DNA of 64,000 nt, from assembly GCA_030527885.1 (NCBI GenBank), contig JAUMZY010000002.1:1-64000 (forward strand), written 5' to 3'. Both the position numbers and the translations under genes were made by a program. The stretch's first letter is position 1. Each line of letters opens with the position of its first letter. Below the pieces are notes generated by a model. That model ran no database searches. It saw only the letters and a list, made by a program, of their open reading frames with translations, and was not told the DNA's origin. The DNA is from Corynebacterium sp. (GTDB lineage: Bacteria > Actinomycetota > Actinomycetes > Mycobacteriales > Mycobacteriaceae). Of the stretch, positions 52,130 through 61,354 are shown piece by piece.

Positions 52130-52864
52130 GTGATATCTGTGGACGCAACATCACTTGGCTCATTGGTGATCCTGGCACTACTTGATTCCATGAGCTTCGG
52201 TACTCTCCTCGTTCCAGTGTGGCTACTCATGACACCAGGACGATTACGTATTGGGTGAGTGATGCTCTTCCTGCTCACGGTCATCGGAATGTATTTTGCT
52301 ATTGGCGTAGCCCTAGCTTTGGGGGCATCCGCACTGTTAGAGGTGTTCCATAGTGTACAACACACCAATGCCTTTCTTATCGGCCAACTCATCATTGGGG
52401 TTGTGCTCACGCTGGTGAGCCACAAGATGGACAAAAAGCCTACATCTCAACAGGTAGGTAGCGGACCTGGCCGCATTAGTCAGTGGCGGGAACGTGCAAT
52501 GGGATCTGGTCAAGCGTCGACAAGCTTGCTGCTTGGCGTGATGGCGTTCGCCGTTGCGGCTGTGCTCACCGAAGTAGCAACCATGGTGCCATATCTTGGT
52601 GCGATCGGAATTATCACCACGAACGGACCCGGTTGGCCCGGGAATGCAGCGTTGCTTGCGGGCTACTGCGTCGTGATGATTCTGCCCGCGTTGGTGCTCA
52701 CCCTCGGGCGACTGCTCGCAGGTAATCTATTTGCCGGCCCACTGACATGGTTGGACCGCAAACTCACCAAGAACGTGCAATCTACAGCCGCATGGATCAT
52801 CGGAATCATCGGCGTTATCCTGGCCCTGCGCGCAGTCTATGAACTTGGCTGGATCGGCGGTTAA
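52130..52864 (+). pseudogene. GAP/Sap-family membrane protein with nonsense codon
   Basis: A frame from GTG 52130 reads VDATSLGSLVILALLDSMSFGTLLVPVWLLMTPGRLRIG, then TGA at 52256-52258 (probably Arg CGA to TGA), then VMLFLLTVIGMYFAIGVALALGASALL... to 52864. The pieces join into a six-TM protein of the GAP family, LysE-like membrane proteins linked to glycolipid or peptidolipid export in mycobacteria. The part after the stop could start at 52262 but lacks the first two TM helices. Confidence 0.75.
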
Positions 52865-53244
52865 CCAGCAGCGTGCTTAAGCTTTTTCACGGACCTCATC
52901 ATCGGAATCTGCCCTATAACCCGAGCCCACGCCCCGATCTTCATCGGTACGGATTTATCCTCCGCACGCTGCCAATCCAGTGCCATCTGAATATTCCCAG
53001 GCCACACACCCAATAGGAAGAGCGCCGCCTGGGTAGCAGCCTTGGCCCGGGTTTTCGGGTTTGCAATCGCAGCAGCCAACGCCAATTCCAGGATGCCGCT
53101 GCCCCACGTCCAGTATTTAGCCGCGCCGGGGAGAGCGGGCGGCACGATGGAATCAAAACCCTCTCGTGCTGTGAAGTGCATGATGCCAGCACTACCGAAA
53201 ATAATTGTCCACAGTGCGACACGGATTCTCTGATTTTTATTCAT
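52861..53244 (-). CDS. DoxX-like small membrane protein
   Basis: 127 aa from the ATG at 53244. About three to four TM segments: RVALWTIIFGSAGIMHF, ALPGAAKYWTWGSGILELALAAAIANP, ALFLLGVWPGNIQMALD. Pattern of DoxX-family proteins (GxxHF, P, TGxxEl, WPGNxxMAxd). Stop overlaps the convergent GAP gene (GTTAAC). Confidence 0.78.
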   Translation of the reverse strand: MNKNQRIRVALWTIIFGSAGIMHFTAREGFDSIVPPALPGAAKYWTWGSGILELALAAAIANPKTRAKAATQAALFLLGVWPGNIQMALDWQRAEDKSVPMKIGAWARVIGQIPMMRSVKKLKHAAG

Positions 53245-53311
53245 AGTGCTTAGTCTACGACCTTTGGAGTGGTGGGAATTGATCGTGGTTGTGATGGTGC
53301 TGCTTGAATTT

Positions 53312-54672
53312 TTAATCTGAGCCCTGCGGCGACTGCGTTTCTGCAACTGGTGGGGGAGTAAGCCGCCTAGTACCAATCCCAACGGCCACGCTCAACAGGG
53401 TGAAGAACAACCAAATGCATATGGGGATCACGTAGCCGAAGGCATCCACCAGCAAGCCGCCCAGCACCGCGCCGATAGGCACCGCAGCCATAACGAACGT
53501 GCGCATGGATGCCAACGTGATGCCGGTTTTATTCTCTGGAATATTCTCCAATAGGAAGCTCATCACAGCAACGTTGATGGTGACGATCGTCATGGACCAC
53601 ACGACCTGCTCGCTGGCGGCCAGCAGGAATGGATACCAGCCGGTAACAGCAAGAACCACGAGGATGACCACCGCCAGACTTTCCCCAATGGCCGCCCACA
53701 GGGCCAGGGTGGGGAAGCTGATTTCTGTACTAGCTTGACGGCGACTATAGACGTCGCCAAGCCGAAGATTGCGCTCACCAGGTTGAGTAGGGAGAAATCT
53801 TGCTCCGACATGCGTAATCCGCGCAGCAGCAGGAGTGTTCCTGCGGAATCACCCAGCGCTAAGCCTAGATTGCCCAATGCGACGAGGAGCACGGCGAACC
53901 ATGCGCGGCGGTCTGCCCAGAGGATGCGGAAGCCGTCGAAAAAGCCTGATTGGGCGCGCTTTTCAGCGTGTTTTTCCTGTGGTTGGCGCAGCAGCGGCAC
54001 AATGAGCAAGTTGGCTGCCAGCGCCACGGCAATGCCGCCGAGGAACCCCACGGAATACAGCGAATGCGCGACAACCAGGGTGACGATGCCCGGCGCGATG
54101 ATGCGGGCTGCTTGGTCGGCGGATTCAATGCGTGCGGCGAGTTTGGATTGTGGGTTGGCGCGTTGTAGTTGTGTGGCGACGACGAATTGTGAGTTGCTGA
54201 TGCAGATGCCGAGGAATGCCTGTGCTATTGATAGCAGTAGCACTGTGATGAAGGTGAGGCCGATGGTGAGGTACAGGGCTGTAAGCCTGCCGATGACGAT
54301 GATTTTGGCCAACAGTGATGCGAACAGGAATCTTTCTGCCGGTAGGGTGTCGATGGCGCGGCCGATGGTGATGCTGGTGGCGAGATAGAGGAGTATGGGG
54401 GCGGCGTTGAGGATGCCGAGTTGCCAGCCGGTGAATCCCAGTTGGTTGATGATGACGATTTGGAGGATCAGGCTGATGGCGTTTCCTGCCAGCGCATCGA
54501 GTGCGTTTGAGGATAGTAAGAATTTTCCCAGAATGGCACCAATTTCTGTCGGGGCTGCATTGATAGAGAAAAGTGTAAGGTATACTTTTCGACGTTTCTG
54601 GGGAATCGTTTCTGGGACACCGTTTGTGGGAAATTGTTTTCTAGGAAGCGATGACGAAAAAATGAGCCTCAC
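53312..54672 (-). pseudogene. MFS transporter with frameshift in a C-tract
   Basis: Two overlapping frames form one MFS protein. The first (54672 to about 53720) covers the first nine or so TM helices (LDALAGNAISLILQIVI, LGILNAAPILLYLATSITIGRAIDTLP...). The second (from about 53715 to 53312) begins TLALWAAIGESLAVVILVVLAV and completes the last helices. The switch is at CCCC (53711-53714 as GGGG on the plus strand), consistent with loss of one C. Start uncertain. Either broken, phase-variable, or a sequencing error. Confidence 0.75.
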
Positions 54673-54710
54673 CCTGGTGGGTAAGGCTCGTTGTTAGGTG
54701 GTGGTCGGGG

Positions 54711-55790
54711 TTATCCGACTTTCACGGGTTCTTTTTCTGCTGGTGCTGCGTCAATGGCGGCGTCTTTCTTCCGGGTGTTGCGGATTTCGCCCACGTAGGT
54801 GAGCGCTACGCCGAAGGTGATCCAGCCGAGGAGCACCAGCCAGGAGAAGGACATGTTGGCGTTGGGGAAGTAGGACAGTTCGCGCACCAGGGTTGCGGCT
54901 GCTCCGGGTGGGAAGCATTGGCCGATGGTGCCCCAGGCGCCGGGGAGGAATTGTGCTGGTAGGGCGGCCCCGGAGATGGGGTTGGCGAATAGCATCATGA
55001 TGGCGCCGCCGAGGCCGGCACCGGCCATGCCCATCAGGGAGACGCAGCCGATCAAGGTTCCGGAGATGGCGGCGATGGCGAAGGTGAAGGCGGTGACGTT
55101 GGTCCAGAAGTCGCCTTGGATGGAGCCGAACCATAGTTGCAGGATGCAGGCTAGGACGATGCCGCCGATGAGGGCGTACACCCCGAGGCCGACGAGGCGC
55201 CGGGAGGTGCCTTGGACGACGGTGCTGATGACGGTGCCGCCGAGCATGCCGCCGAGGAGCATGGGGAACATTGCGCTGCTGAGCAGGCTGCCTGAGGGGT
55301 CATCGGCGGAGTAGGGGGCGATGTCGGTGACGGTGAGTTTTACTTCTGGTGCTTTGTCGGTGGGGATGCCGGCTGCTGCGGCGGCTGCTTGGGTTTGGGC
55401 GGTGAGGCCCTGTTGGAGTGGTTCTTCCAGCCGAGCTACTACTTGGTTAACGGCGCCGTTGGCGCTGGCGGTGAGTAGTTCTGGTTCTTGTCCCAGGATG
55501 ATGGCGCCTTGGTAGTCGCGGCTTTCAATGCCGGTGACGGCTTCGTCGCGGTTGTCGACAATGGTGATGCTAAAGACATCGGAGCCGCTTTCTTTTAGCT
55601 TGTTTTCCATGGCGGTGACTGCTGTTTCAGGTCCGGCGATGGCTAGTGAGACGTCTTTGGGGTTGGCGGTGACTGCGGGCCAGGAGAAGGCCAAGATCAC
55701 GATTGCCAGGACGCCGGTGAGGATGGTGGCGATCAGTGTGGTGCGCAGGATGGGGGTGTGTGATTGTGGGGTGCTGGTGGCGCCAAGCAT
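54711..55790 (-). CDS. ABC-2-like/YhgE-type membrane protein
   Basis: 359 aa from the ATG at 55790 (AAGGAGG ribosome-binding site). One N-terminal TM (about 16-36), an outside domain of about 150 residues (DVSLAIAGPETAVTAMENKLKESGSDVF), then five TM segments. This is the layout of YhgE/Pip or DUF3533-like ABC-2 permeases (phage-infection-protein family). Divergent from a TetR gene that likely represses it. Probably exports a toxic compound or affects the envelope. Confidence 0.75.
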   Translation of the reverse strand: MLGATSTPQSHTPILRTTLIATILTGVLAIVILAFSWPAVTANPKDVSLAIAGPETAVTAMENKLKESGSDVFSITIVDNRDEAVTGIESRDYQGAIILGQEPELLTASANGAVNQVVARLEEPLQQGLTAQTQAAAAAAGIPTDKAPEVKLTVTDIAPYSADDPSGSLLSSAMFPMLLGGMLGGTVISTVVQGTSRRLVGLGVYALIGGIVLACILQLWFGSIQGDFWTNVTAFTFAIAAISGTLIGCVSLMGMAGAGLGGAIMMLFANPISGAALPAQFLPGAWGTIGQCFPPGAAATLVRELSYFPNANMSFSWLVLLGWITFGVALTYVGEIRNTRKKDAAIDAAPAEKEPVKVG

Positions 55791-55819
55791 GGCTTCCTCC
55801 TTCGGGGAATGTTTAAAAC

Positions 55820-55831
55820 GAATGACCGTTC
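55820..55831. promoter_or_regulatory. TetR operator
   Basis: GAATG-AC-CGTTC inside an AAAACG...CTTTT frame, in the 78-bp gap between the divergent permease and TetR genes. One arm mismatch. Typical TetR-type half sites. Confidence 0.5.
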
Positions 55832-55868
55832 TTTTATTTCGATAATTCTTGCATAGTACACTAAAGCC

Positions 55869-56456
55869 ATGCCCAAAGTCACTGAAGAACACCGAGCCGC
55901 CCGCCGCGACGAGATCCTAGATGCCGCCTTGCTGGTCTTTTCTCGCAGTGGCTACCGGGGCTCATCGATCACCAAAATCATCCAAGAATCCGGCCTCTCA
56001 GCTGGGGCAATATACAGTTACTTCCCAAGCAAAAAAGACCTCTTCCATGCAGCCGCAGAACGGTCCTTCAACATCCGCACTTCTGTGATTAAAGACACAC
56101 GTTTGGCGGAACCGCGATCCCCCGGCATACTCGCCCGCCTCGTGCTCACCGCACTGAAAGAAGAAGCAGTCTTCACCATTGCGCCACAAGTATGGGCCGA
56201 AGCGCCCCTGGAACCCGAATTACAAACCATCTTCACCGGGGCTTTTGTACAATTCCAACAACTCCTCAGCGAAGAAATCGCCGAATGGGCCACCCGGCAC
56301 CCCGACCGCATCACAGAAGACCCCGAGACCTGGGCCAATCGCACAGTGCAGGTCCTCGTCTCCCTCATCCCCGGCTTCATCGTGCAACACCTAGCCGTGG
56401 TGGATTTCGACGAAGCCGCCTACCTTGACGCCGTCGAAAAGCTCTTTGATAGCTAA
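55869..56456 (+). CDS. TetR-family regulator
   Basis: 195 aa. HTH: ILDAALLVFSRSGYRGSSITKIIQESGLSAGAIYSYFPSKKDLFHAA. C-terminal ligand domain ends in VDFDEAAYLDAVEKLFDS. Divergent from the ABC-2-like membrane protein, its likely target. Its stop codon lies in a large hairpin. Confidence 0.9.
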   Translation: MPKVTEEHRAARRDEILDAALLVFSRSGYRGSSITKIIQESGLSAGAIYSYFPSKKDLFHAAAERSFNIRTSVIKDTRLAEPRSPGILARLVLTALKEEAVFTIAPQVWAEAPLEPELQTIFTGAFVQFQQLLSEEIAEWATRHPDRITEDPETWANRTVQVLVSLIPGFIVQHLAVVDFDEAAYLDAVEKLFDS

Positions 56457-56467
56457 GCTTTTCGACG
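56432..56467 (+). terminator. 12-bp inverted repeat spanning the TetR stop codon
   Basis: CGTCGAAAAGCT (56432-56443) / AGCTTTTCGACG (56456-56467), 12-nt loop containing the end of the coding sequence. No T-run. Made of two copies of a 12-mer that recurs in this window. Could slow transcription or bind a protein. Confidence 0.55.
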
Positions 56468-56498
56468 CCACCTGCTGCGCACCCACTACTATAAAGTT

Positions 56499-58166
56499 AT
56501 GAAACCTCAGCAGGCCCAAAAACCAAAACTACCTGCGCCTTACCACCTCAGCACCCAAGCCACCTACACCATCATCAGCAGCGTGATCCTCACCTGGATC
56601 TCCGTGCTCGGCATGTGCCTCGCCATGGTGGGAGCCGGCAACATCATTGATACCCACCCAGCGCGGCCATCTATATCCCCCATCCTCTGGGGCCTGGTGC
56701 TCATCTTCGGCACCATCACCATCCGCACCATCCTGGTGGCGCGTGGCCACATCCTGGAAGAAACCCGCATCCGGCACCGCATCATTGATGCCGTGTTCCG
56801 CGCCGGGCCGGCCAAAGCCAGCCGCACCAGCACCGGCTCGGTCGTGTCCCTAGCCACTGAAGCCAGTGAAAAAATGATGGCCATGCGCGTGGGCTTCGTC
56901 GCCCAGGTGATTGCCTCTTTCACCGCACCGCTGGTGGTGGTTGGCGTTGTTGCAGCAGCAATTTCGCCCCGCATTGCTGTGATTCTGCTTCTGATGCTGC
57001 TGATTGTGCCGCTGCTCATCGCTGGATTCCGCAAGGTCACATCCAAGGTATCCACTGGTTCCCAAGATGCCCGCAAAGAACTTGCTGCCGCGTACATGGA
57101 TGCCCTGAAATCGCTCAGCACACTGCAGTTATTGGGTGCTGCCGGTCGGGTTTCGGACCAGTTGGAGGCAACCGGCGAACGCAATCGGGTGGCCATCATG
57201 CGCCTGCTAAAGAACAATCAGATGATTCTGTTTGTCATTGATGCTTCGTTCAACCTGGCGTTGGTCACCACCGCCGCCGGTCTGGCCTTGTGGCAGGTCA
57301 ACGCGGGTAACATCAGCGTGGGAAGCGGCATTGCCTTGCTGGGATTGAGCATTCTGCTACTAGAACCCATGGACCAAGTGGGTGCGTTCTTCTATGTGGG
57401 CATGGCCGGGCTGGGTTCCCAGCGCGGCATTTTTGGGTTTCTCCGCAGCCGAAGCGGTGACACTGGCCGAACTGATCCCACGCCGGAAATACCCAAGGAA
57501 GCCACTGAAGCCACCGATGCCGCCGTCCTCATCAAAAACCTCCATTTCCGCTACCAACCGGATGCGCCGGAAATATTCACCGGCACCAACCTCACTATCA
57601 ACACAGGTGAGCGCGTTGCTATCGTGGGGTCATCTGGCCAAGGTAAATCGACTCTACTTTCGATCATTAAAGGCGACCTGCAACCCCAGGAAGGCCACAT
57701 ACAGGTAGCCGGGCACACGGGAAACCGGTTGCGGGGAGCGTCGGCAAGCGTAGCCCAAACCACCTGGCTGTTCAGCGGTACCATTGCCGACAACCTGCGT
57801 ATCGCCAACCCCGATGCCACCGAAGCCGACATGTGGGCTGCCCTGGAACGCGCCCACGTCGCGACCGATATTCGCAGCTTCCCGCATGGCCTTGACACCG
57901 AGCTGGGGGAGCAGGGGCTTGGTATTTCCGGCGGCCAGGCGCAACGCATATCCCTTGCCCGGGCCCTGATCTCTGGGCGGCGTATTATTCTGTTGGACGA
58001 ACCCACCGCCCATGTCGATTTGGCCTCTGAGCGGGAAATATTCAACGCCATCAACGGCCTCGGGCGGGATTACACCCTCATCATGGTCACGCACCGCACC
58101 AGCTCCCTACATCACATGGATCGCGTTCTGCGCGTCATCAACGGCCACATCATGGCGGAGGCATAA
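56499..58166 (+). CDS. ABC exporter half-transporter A
   Basis: 555 aa. Six-TM exporter domain (about 1-320, CydD-like) and nucleotide-binding domain: GSSGQGKST (Walker A), ISGGQAQR (signature), IILLDEPTAHVD (Walker B), MVTHR (H-loop). Four bases before the second half-transporter, so the two form a heterodimer. Substrate unknown. Similar pairs export siderophores, peptides or thiols (CydDC). Confidence 0.9.
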   Translation: MKPQQAQKPKLPAPYHLSTQATYTIISSVILTWISVLGMCLAMVGAGNIIDTHPARPSISPILWGLVLIFGTITIRTILVARGHILEETRIRHRIIDAVFRAGPAKASRTSTGSVVSLATEASEKMMAMRVGFVAQVIASFTAPLVVVGVVAAAISPRIAVILLLMLLIVPLLIAGFRKVTSKVSTGSQDARKELAAAYMDALKSLSTLQLLGAAGRVSDQLEATGERNRVAIMRLLKNNQMILFVIDASFNLALVTTAAGLALWQVNAGNISVGSGIALLGLSILLLEPMDQVGAFFYVGMAGLGSQRGIFGFLRSRSGDTGRTDPTPEIPKEATEATDAAVLIKNLHFRYQPDAPEIFTGTNLTINTGERVAIVGSSGQGKSTLLSIIKGDLQPQEGHIQVAGHTGNRLRGASASVAQTTWLFSGTIADNLRIANPDATEADMWAALERAHVATDIRSFPHGLDTELGEQGLGISGGQAQRISLARALISGRRIILLDEPTAHVDLASEREIFNAINGLGRDYTLIMVTHRTSSLHHMDRVLRVINGHIMAEA

Positions 58167-58169
58167 AAT

Positions 58170-59876
58170 ATGAAACCTGCTACAGAACCCACGGTGGGGC
58201 AGCTTTTCGCCTGGCTCATTGCCACCACCCGGCCGGTGCTCACCCCACTGGCGCTCTCCACGATCTGCCGCATCCTCAACCAAATCCTCGGCATCGTCAT
58301 TTACGTGGTGCCCGCCTACGCGCTGATCGCCCACACCCTGAGCATAAAAACCGTGATCAGCACCATGATTATCGCGGCCCTTGCCAAAGCATTCCTCCGC
58401 TACCTAGAGCATTACCTGGGGCACCTCGTGGCCTTCAAAGCCCTCGAACTCATCCGCATCACCGTCTTCCGGGCCATGTATCCCCAAGCGCCCGCCATTG
58501 TGTCCTGCACCGGTGTGCACGCCGTGGGCAGCGGCGACATGCTCACCCGCCTGACCCGCGACATCAGCCAAATCGAAGTCTTCTTCGCCCACACCACCGC
58601 CCCCGTGATCTCCGCGGTGGTGGTCCCCACAGCAGTCGTGATCGGCATCGCTCTGGTCTCGCCTTGGCAAGGGCTCATTGCCACCGGCATCCTCTTGCTC
58701 GTGGCCCTGATCAGCATCGACACCAGTGCCTATCGCTTCGCTACCGGCATCACCACTGCCCGTGGCAGCATCGCGCAACACATCACCGATTCCGTCGGTG
58801 GCGTCGCCGAAATCACCGGCTACGGCGCCGAGGAACGCCGCAACCGCGAACTAGCCGACCGCGAAGCACCCCTGGCCCGCAGCTTCATCCGCCGCAGCAT
58901 CCTCGTTGGTTCCCGCACCGGCTTCGTCGCAGCCGCCCGTATGTCCGTTGTGCTCATGCTGCTGCCCGGCACCGATAACCTCGCATTCAGCGTCGCCGCC
59001 ATGTTCACCGTCCTCCGCTGCTGGGACATGATCAGCGAAGTCACCGACCTCGGTAACCATCTCGCCCAAGCGCTCGCCGCCACCCGGCGCGTCTGGGGTT
59101 TGGCGCACGCAGGCCTGGAACTTCCCGCAGGTCCCACGCTTATCGACGCCCACGGCCCCGGCCTCAGCGTCGAATGGCGGGATGTGAGCTTCAGCTACGA
59201 CAACACCCCCACGCCAGTTGTGTGCAATGTGAGTGTGCGGGTGGCGCCGGGTTCGTGGACCACGGTGGTGGGAACCACGGGTTCCGGGAAGTCCACCATT
59301 GCCAAACTGTTGTTGCGGTACTGGGATGTGGATTCCGGGGTGATTCTGCTGGATGGCCGGGACATTCGGGACTATGACGTGGCAGCACTGCGGGCTGCTG
59401 TGGTAGTGGTGACGCAAGACATTCGGCCCATCAATGCCACCGTGGCGGAGAACCTGTGCTTGGCGCAACCCGATGCCACCGATGCCGAACTAAACGCGGC
59501 GCTGCACATTGCCTGCTTGGATGACGAAGTGCAGTTGACGGATGCTGTCGGGGAGGGCGGTGCCGCACTATCGGGCGGCCAGCGGCAGCGATTGTCGCTG
59601 GCACAGGCGGTTTTGCGGGGCGGCCGGGTGTTGGTTGTGGATGAATTTACTGCACATTTGAATCCCGCATTGGTGGCGCAGGTGCGGTCCCGGTTGCAGG
59701 CGGCGTTCCCTACGATGACGGTCATTGAGATTGCCCATGACCTGGACAATATTGATGCGGCGGATTGGGTGGCCGTGATGGACCAAGGGGCGATCATTGA
59801 GCAGGGGGAGCCTGCCGCATTGCGGGCCCAGCGCGGGGTGCTGCACCATTTGCTGCACCGGGATCAGGCGTCGTGA
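58170..59876 (+). CDS. ABC exporter half-transporter B
   Basis: 568 aa. Six-TM domain (about 15-300) and nucleotide-binding domain: GTTGSGKST, LSGGQRQR, VLVVDEFTAHLN (the usual Pro after DE is Phe; Asp and Glu kept), EIAHDLD. Both sites in the heterodimer look catalytically plausible. The end overlaps the convergent pdxR gene by 13 bases. Confidence 0.9.
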   Translation: MKPATEPTVGQLFAWLIATTRPVLTPLALSTICRILNQILGIVIYVVPAYALIAHTLSIKTVISTMIIAALAKAFLRYLEHYLGHLVAFKALELIRITVFRAMYPQAPAIVSCTGVHAVGSGDMLTRLTRDISQIEVFFAHTTAPVISAVVVPTAVVIGIALVSPWQGLIATGILLLVALISIDTSAYRFATGITTARGSIAQHITDSVGGVAEITGYGAEERRNRELADREAPLARSFIRRSILVGSRTGFVAAARMSVVLMLLPGTDNLAFSVAAMFTVLRCWDMISEVTDLGNHLAQALAATRRVWGLAHAGLELPAGPTLIDAHGPGLSVEWRDVSFSYDNTPTPVVCNVSVRVAPGSWTTVVGTTGSGKSTIAKLLLRYWDVDSGVILLDGRDIRDYDVAALRAAVVVVTQDIRPINATVAENLCLAQPDATDAELNAALHIACLDDEVQLTDAVGEGGAALSGGQRQRLSLAQAVLRGGRVLVVDEFTAHLNPALVAQVRSRLQAAFPTMTVIEIAHDLDNIDAADWVAVMDQGAIIEQGEPAALRAQRGVLHHLLHRDQAS

Positions 59877-61273
59877 CCACTCGCGCTCACGCAGTAGCGG
59901 ATTTCGTTGAGCGCCCAGTCGAGGGTGTCATCGTCGTGGCAGCCGAAGCCGAAAACGATGCCGTTTTCTTCCCCTTCGCCACCCCAGTAGTCTTGCAGAG
60001 CGGTGACTTGGATGCCGCTGTGTGCGCATCGTTTGACCACGTCGTGCGCTGGGGCTTCGCAGAGCAGGACGGCGTGGAGGCCACCGGTGATGGGGCGTAA
60101 TTGGCAGCCTGGGGCGTCGGCAAGCAGGGATATGACCAGGTCGCGGCGGTGCCGATAGACGCGCCGGAGTCGTTGCGTGCGGCGGCGTAATGCGCCGGAC
60201 GCTAAGTAATGGGCCAAGGCTTGTTGGGGGATGCTGCCGACTGCGGGGCCGAGGACGCTTCGCAACTGCGTGAGCTGCGGCAATAGGGGTGGCGGTACCA
60301 CTAGGTAGCCGCAGGCGATGGTGGGGGAGAGGACGGAGGAAAAAGTGCCGAGGAGGACCGTGTGATCCGGCGCCAGGGCGGTGAGTGCGGGCAGCGGCTG
60401 CCCCACGTAGCGCAGTTCCGAATCGAAATCATCTTCGATAATTAGCGTGGTGGTTTGGTGCGCCCAGGAGGTTAGCGCCACCCGGCGCGCCCCGGAGAGC
60501 GAACCCCCGGAGGGGTATTGGTGGCTGGGGGTGACGAGTAGGGCGTCTAGCTTGGTGTTTTCTAGTTGTTTAGGGTTGATGCCGTGACTGTCGGTTTGGA
60601 TGTCGATGACCGTGTGTCCGAGGGTGACGGGGACGCGCCGGAGGCTGGGGTAACCAGGGGATTCCACGCCGATGGTGCTGGGGCCCAGGGCCTGCAGCAG
60701 TAAGGCTAGGCCGTCGCGGGCGCCGGCGGTGACGATGATGTGTTCCGGGTCGACAACCAACCCCCGCATGTGTCGCAAGTGTGTGCTAATTTCGGTGCGG
60801 AGTTGGTGGCTGCCGAGGGGCGTTTCAGTGTCCATCGTGGCAACAGTGGTGCAGGCAGTACGCCAGGCGGCCCGCCAGGTGGAGTCCACCAGGGTGTGAG
60901 TGTCGGGAATGCCAGGGATGAGCGGGACCAATGCTCGCTGGGGTGTTGTGCGGGCGGGCGCCGGGGTGGGTGGCCCAATGAGTCGGGGTCGCACGGCCGC
61001 GAGGTTGGGGTTGATGCGGGTGCCGGAGCCGTGCGCGGAGACGGTGAGACCTTCGGCTGCCAGGAGTTCGTAGGCGGCCACCACGGTGCCGCGGGCGACG
61101 GATAGTTGTTCCGCGAGCATGCGGGTGCTGGGCAAATGGTCGCCGGCGGTGATGATTCCGGCTTGGATGAGGCTGCGAATTTGGGCGGTGATTTGGGTGG
61201 GTAGCGGTTGTGGTGCGGTGGGGTTGAGCTGGAGTTTGAGGTCGGTGACGAGGTCGGGGCGCATGGTTTCCAT
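59864..61273 (-). CDS. pdxR: MocR-type regulator PdxR with non-canonical PLP site
   Basis: 469 aa from the ATG at 61273 (61264 also possible). GntR winged HTH at the N-terminus (ITAQIRSLIQAGIITAGDHLPSTRMLAEQLSVARGTVVAAYELLAAEG) and an aminotransferase-like domain (SPGYPSLRRV, TPSHQYPSGGSLS, LIIEDDFDSELRY). Where family members have GTFSK with the PLP-binding Lys, this has GTFSSVLSPT, a Ser at about residue 313. Divergent from pdxS with PdxR-type boxes between. In Corynebacterium, PdxR activates vitamin B6 synthesis genes when PLP is low. Confidence 0.88.
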   Translation of the reverse strand: METMRPDLVTDLKLQLNPTAPQPLPTQITAQIRSLIQAGIITAGDHLPSTRMLAEQLSVARGTVVAAYELLAAEGLTVSAHGSGTRINPNLAAVRPRLIGPPTPAPARTTPQRALVPLIPGIPDTHTLVDSTWRAAWRTACTTVATMDTETPLGSHQLRTEISTHLRHMRGLVVDPEHIIVTAGARDGLALLLQALGPSTIGVESPGYPSLRRVPVTLGHTVIDIQTDSHGINPKQLENTKLDALLVTPSHQYPSGGSLSGARRVALTSWAHQTTTLIIEDDFDSELRYVGQPLPALTALAPDHTVLLGTFSSVLSPTIACGYLVVPPPLLPQLTQLRSVLGPAVGSIPQQALAHYLASGALRRRTQRLRRVYRHRRDLVISLLADAPGCQLRPITGGLHAVLLCEAPAHDVVKRCAHSGIQVTALQDYWGGEGEENGIVFGFGCHDDDTLDWALNEIRYCVSASGHDA

Positions 61274-61284
61274 CCAATCGTGAA

Positions 61285-61335
61285 AAAGTGGTCTAGCGCA
61301 ACTTATATCATTTGGATCTAGAGTTAAACCACTTT
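61285..61335. promoter_or_regulatory. PdxR boxes in the pdxR-pdxS gap
   Basis: AAAGTGGTCTA (61285-61295) and, inverted, TAAACCACTTT (61325-61335). They match the AAAGTGG-W-CTA motif that I recall for C. glutamicum PdxR. TATATCAT in between may be part of the core promoter. Confidence 0.75.
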
Positions 61336-61354
61336 GGCAGGTTTGATAGATCGC

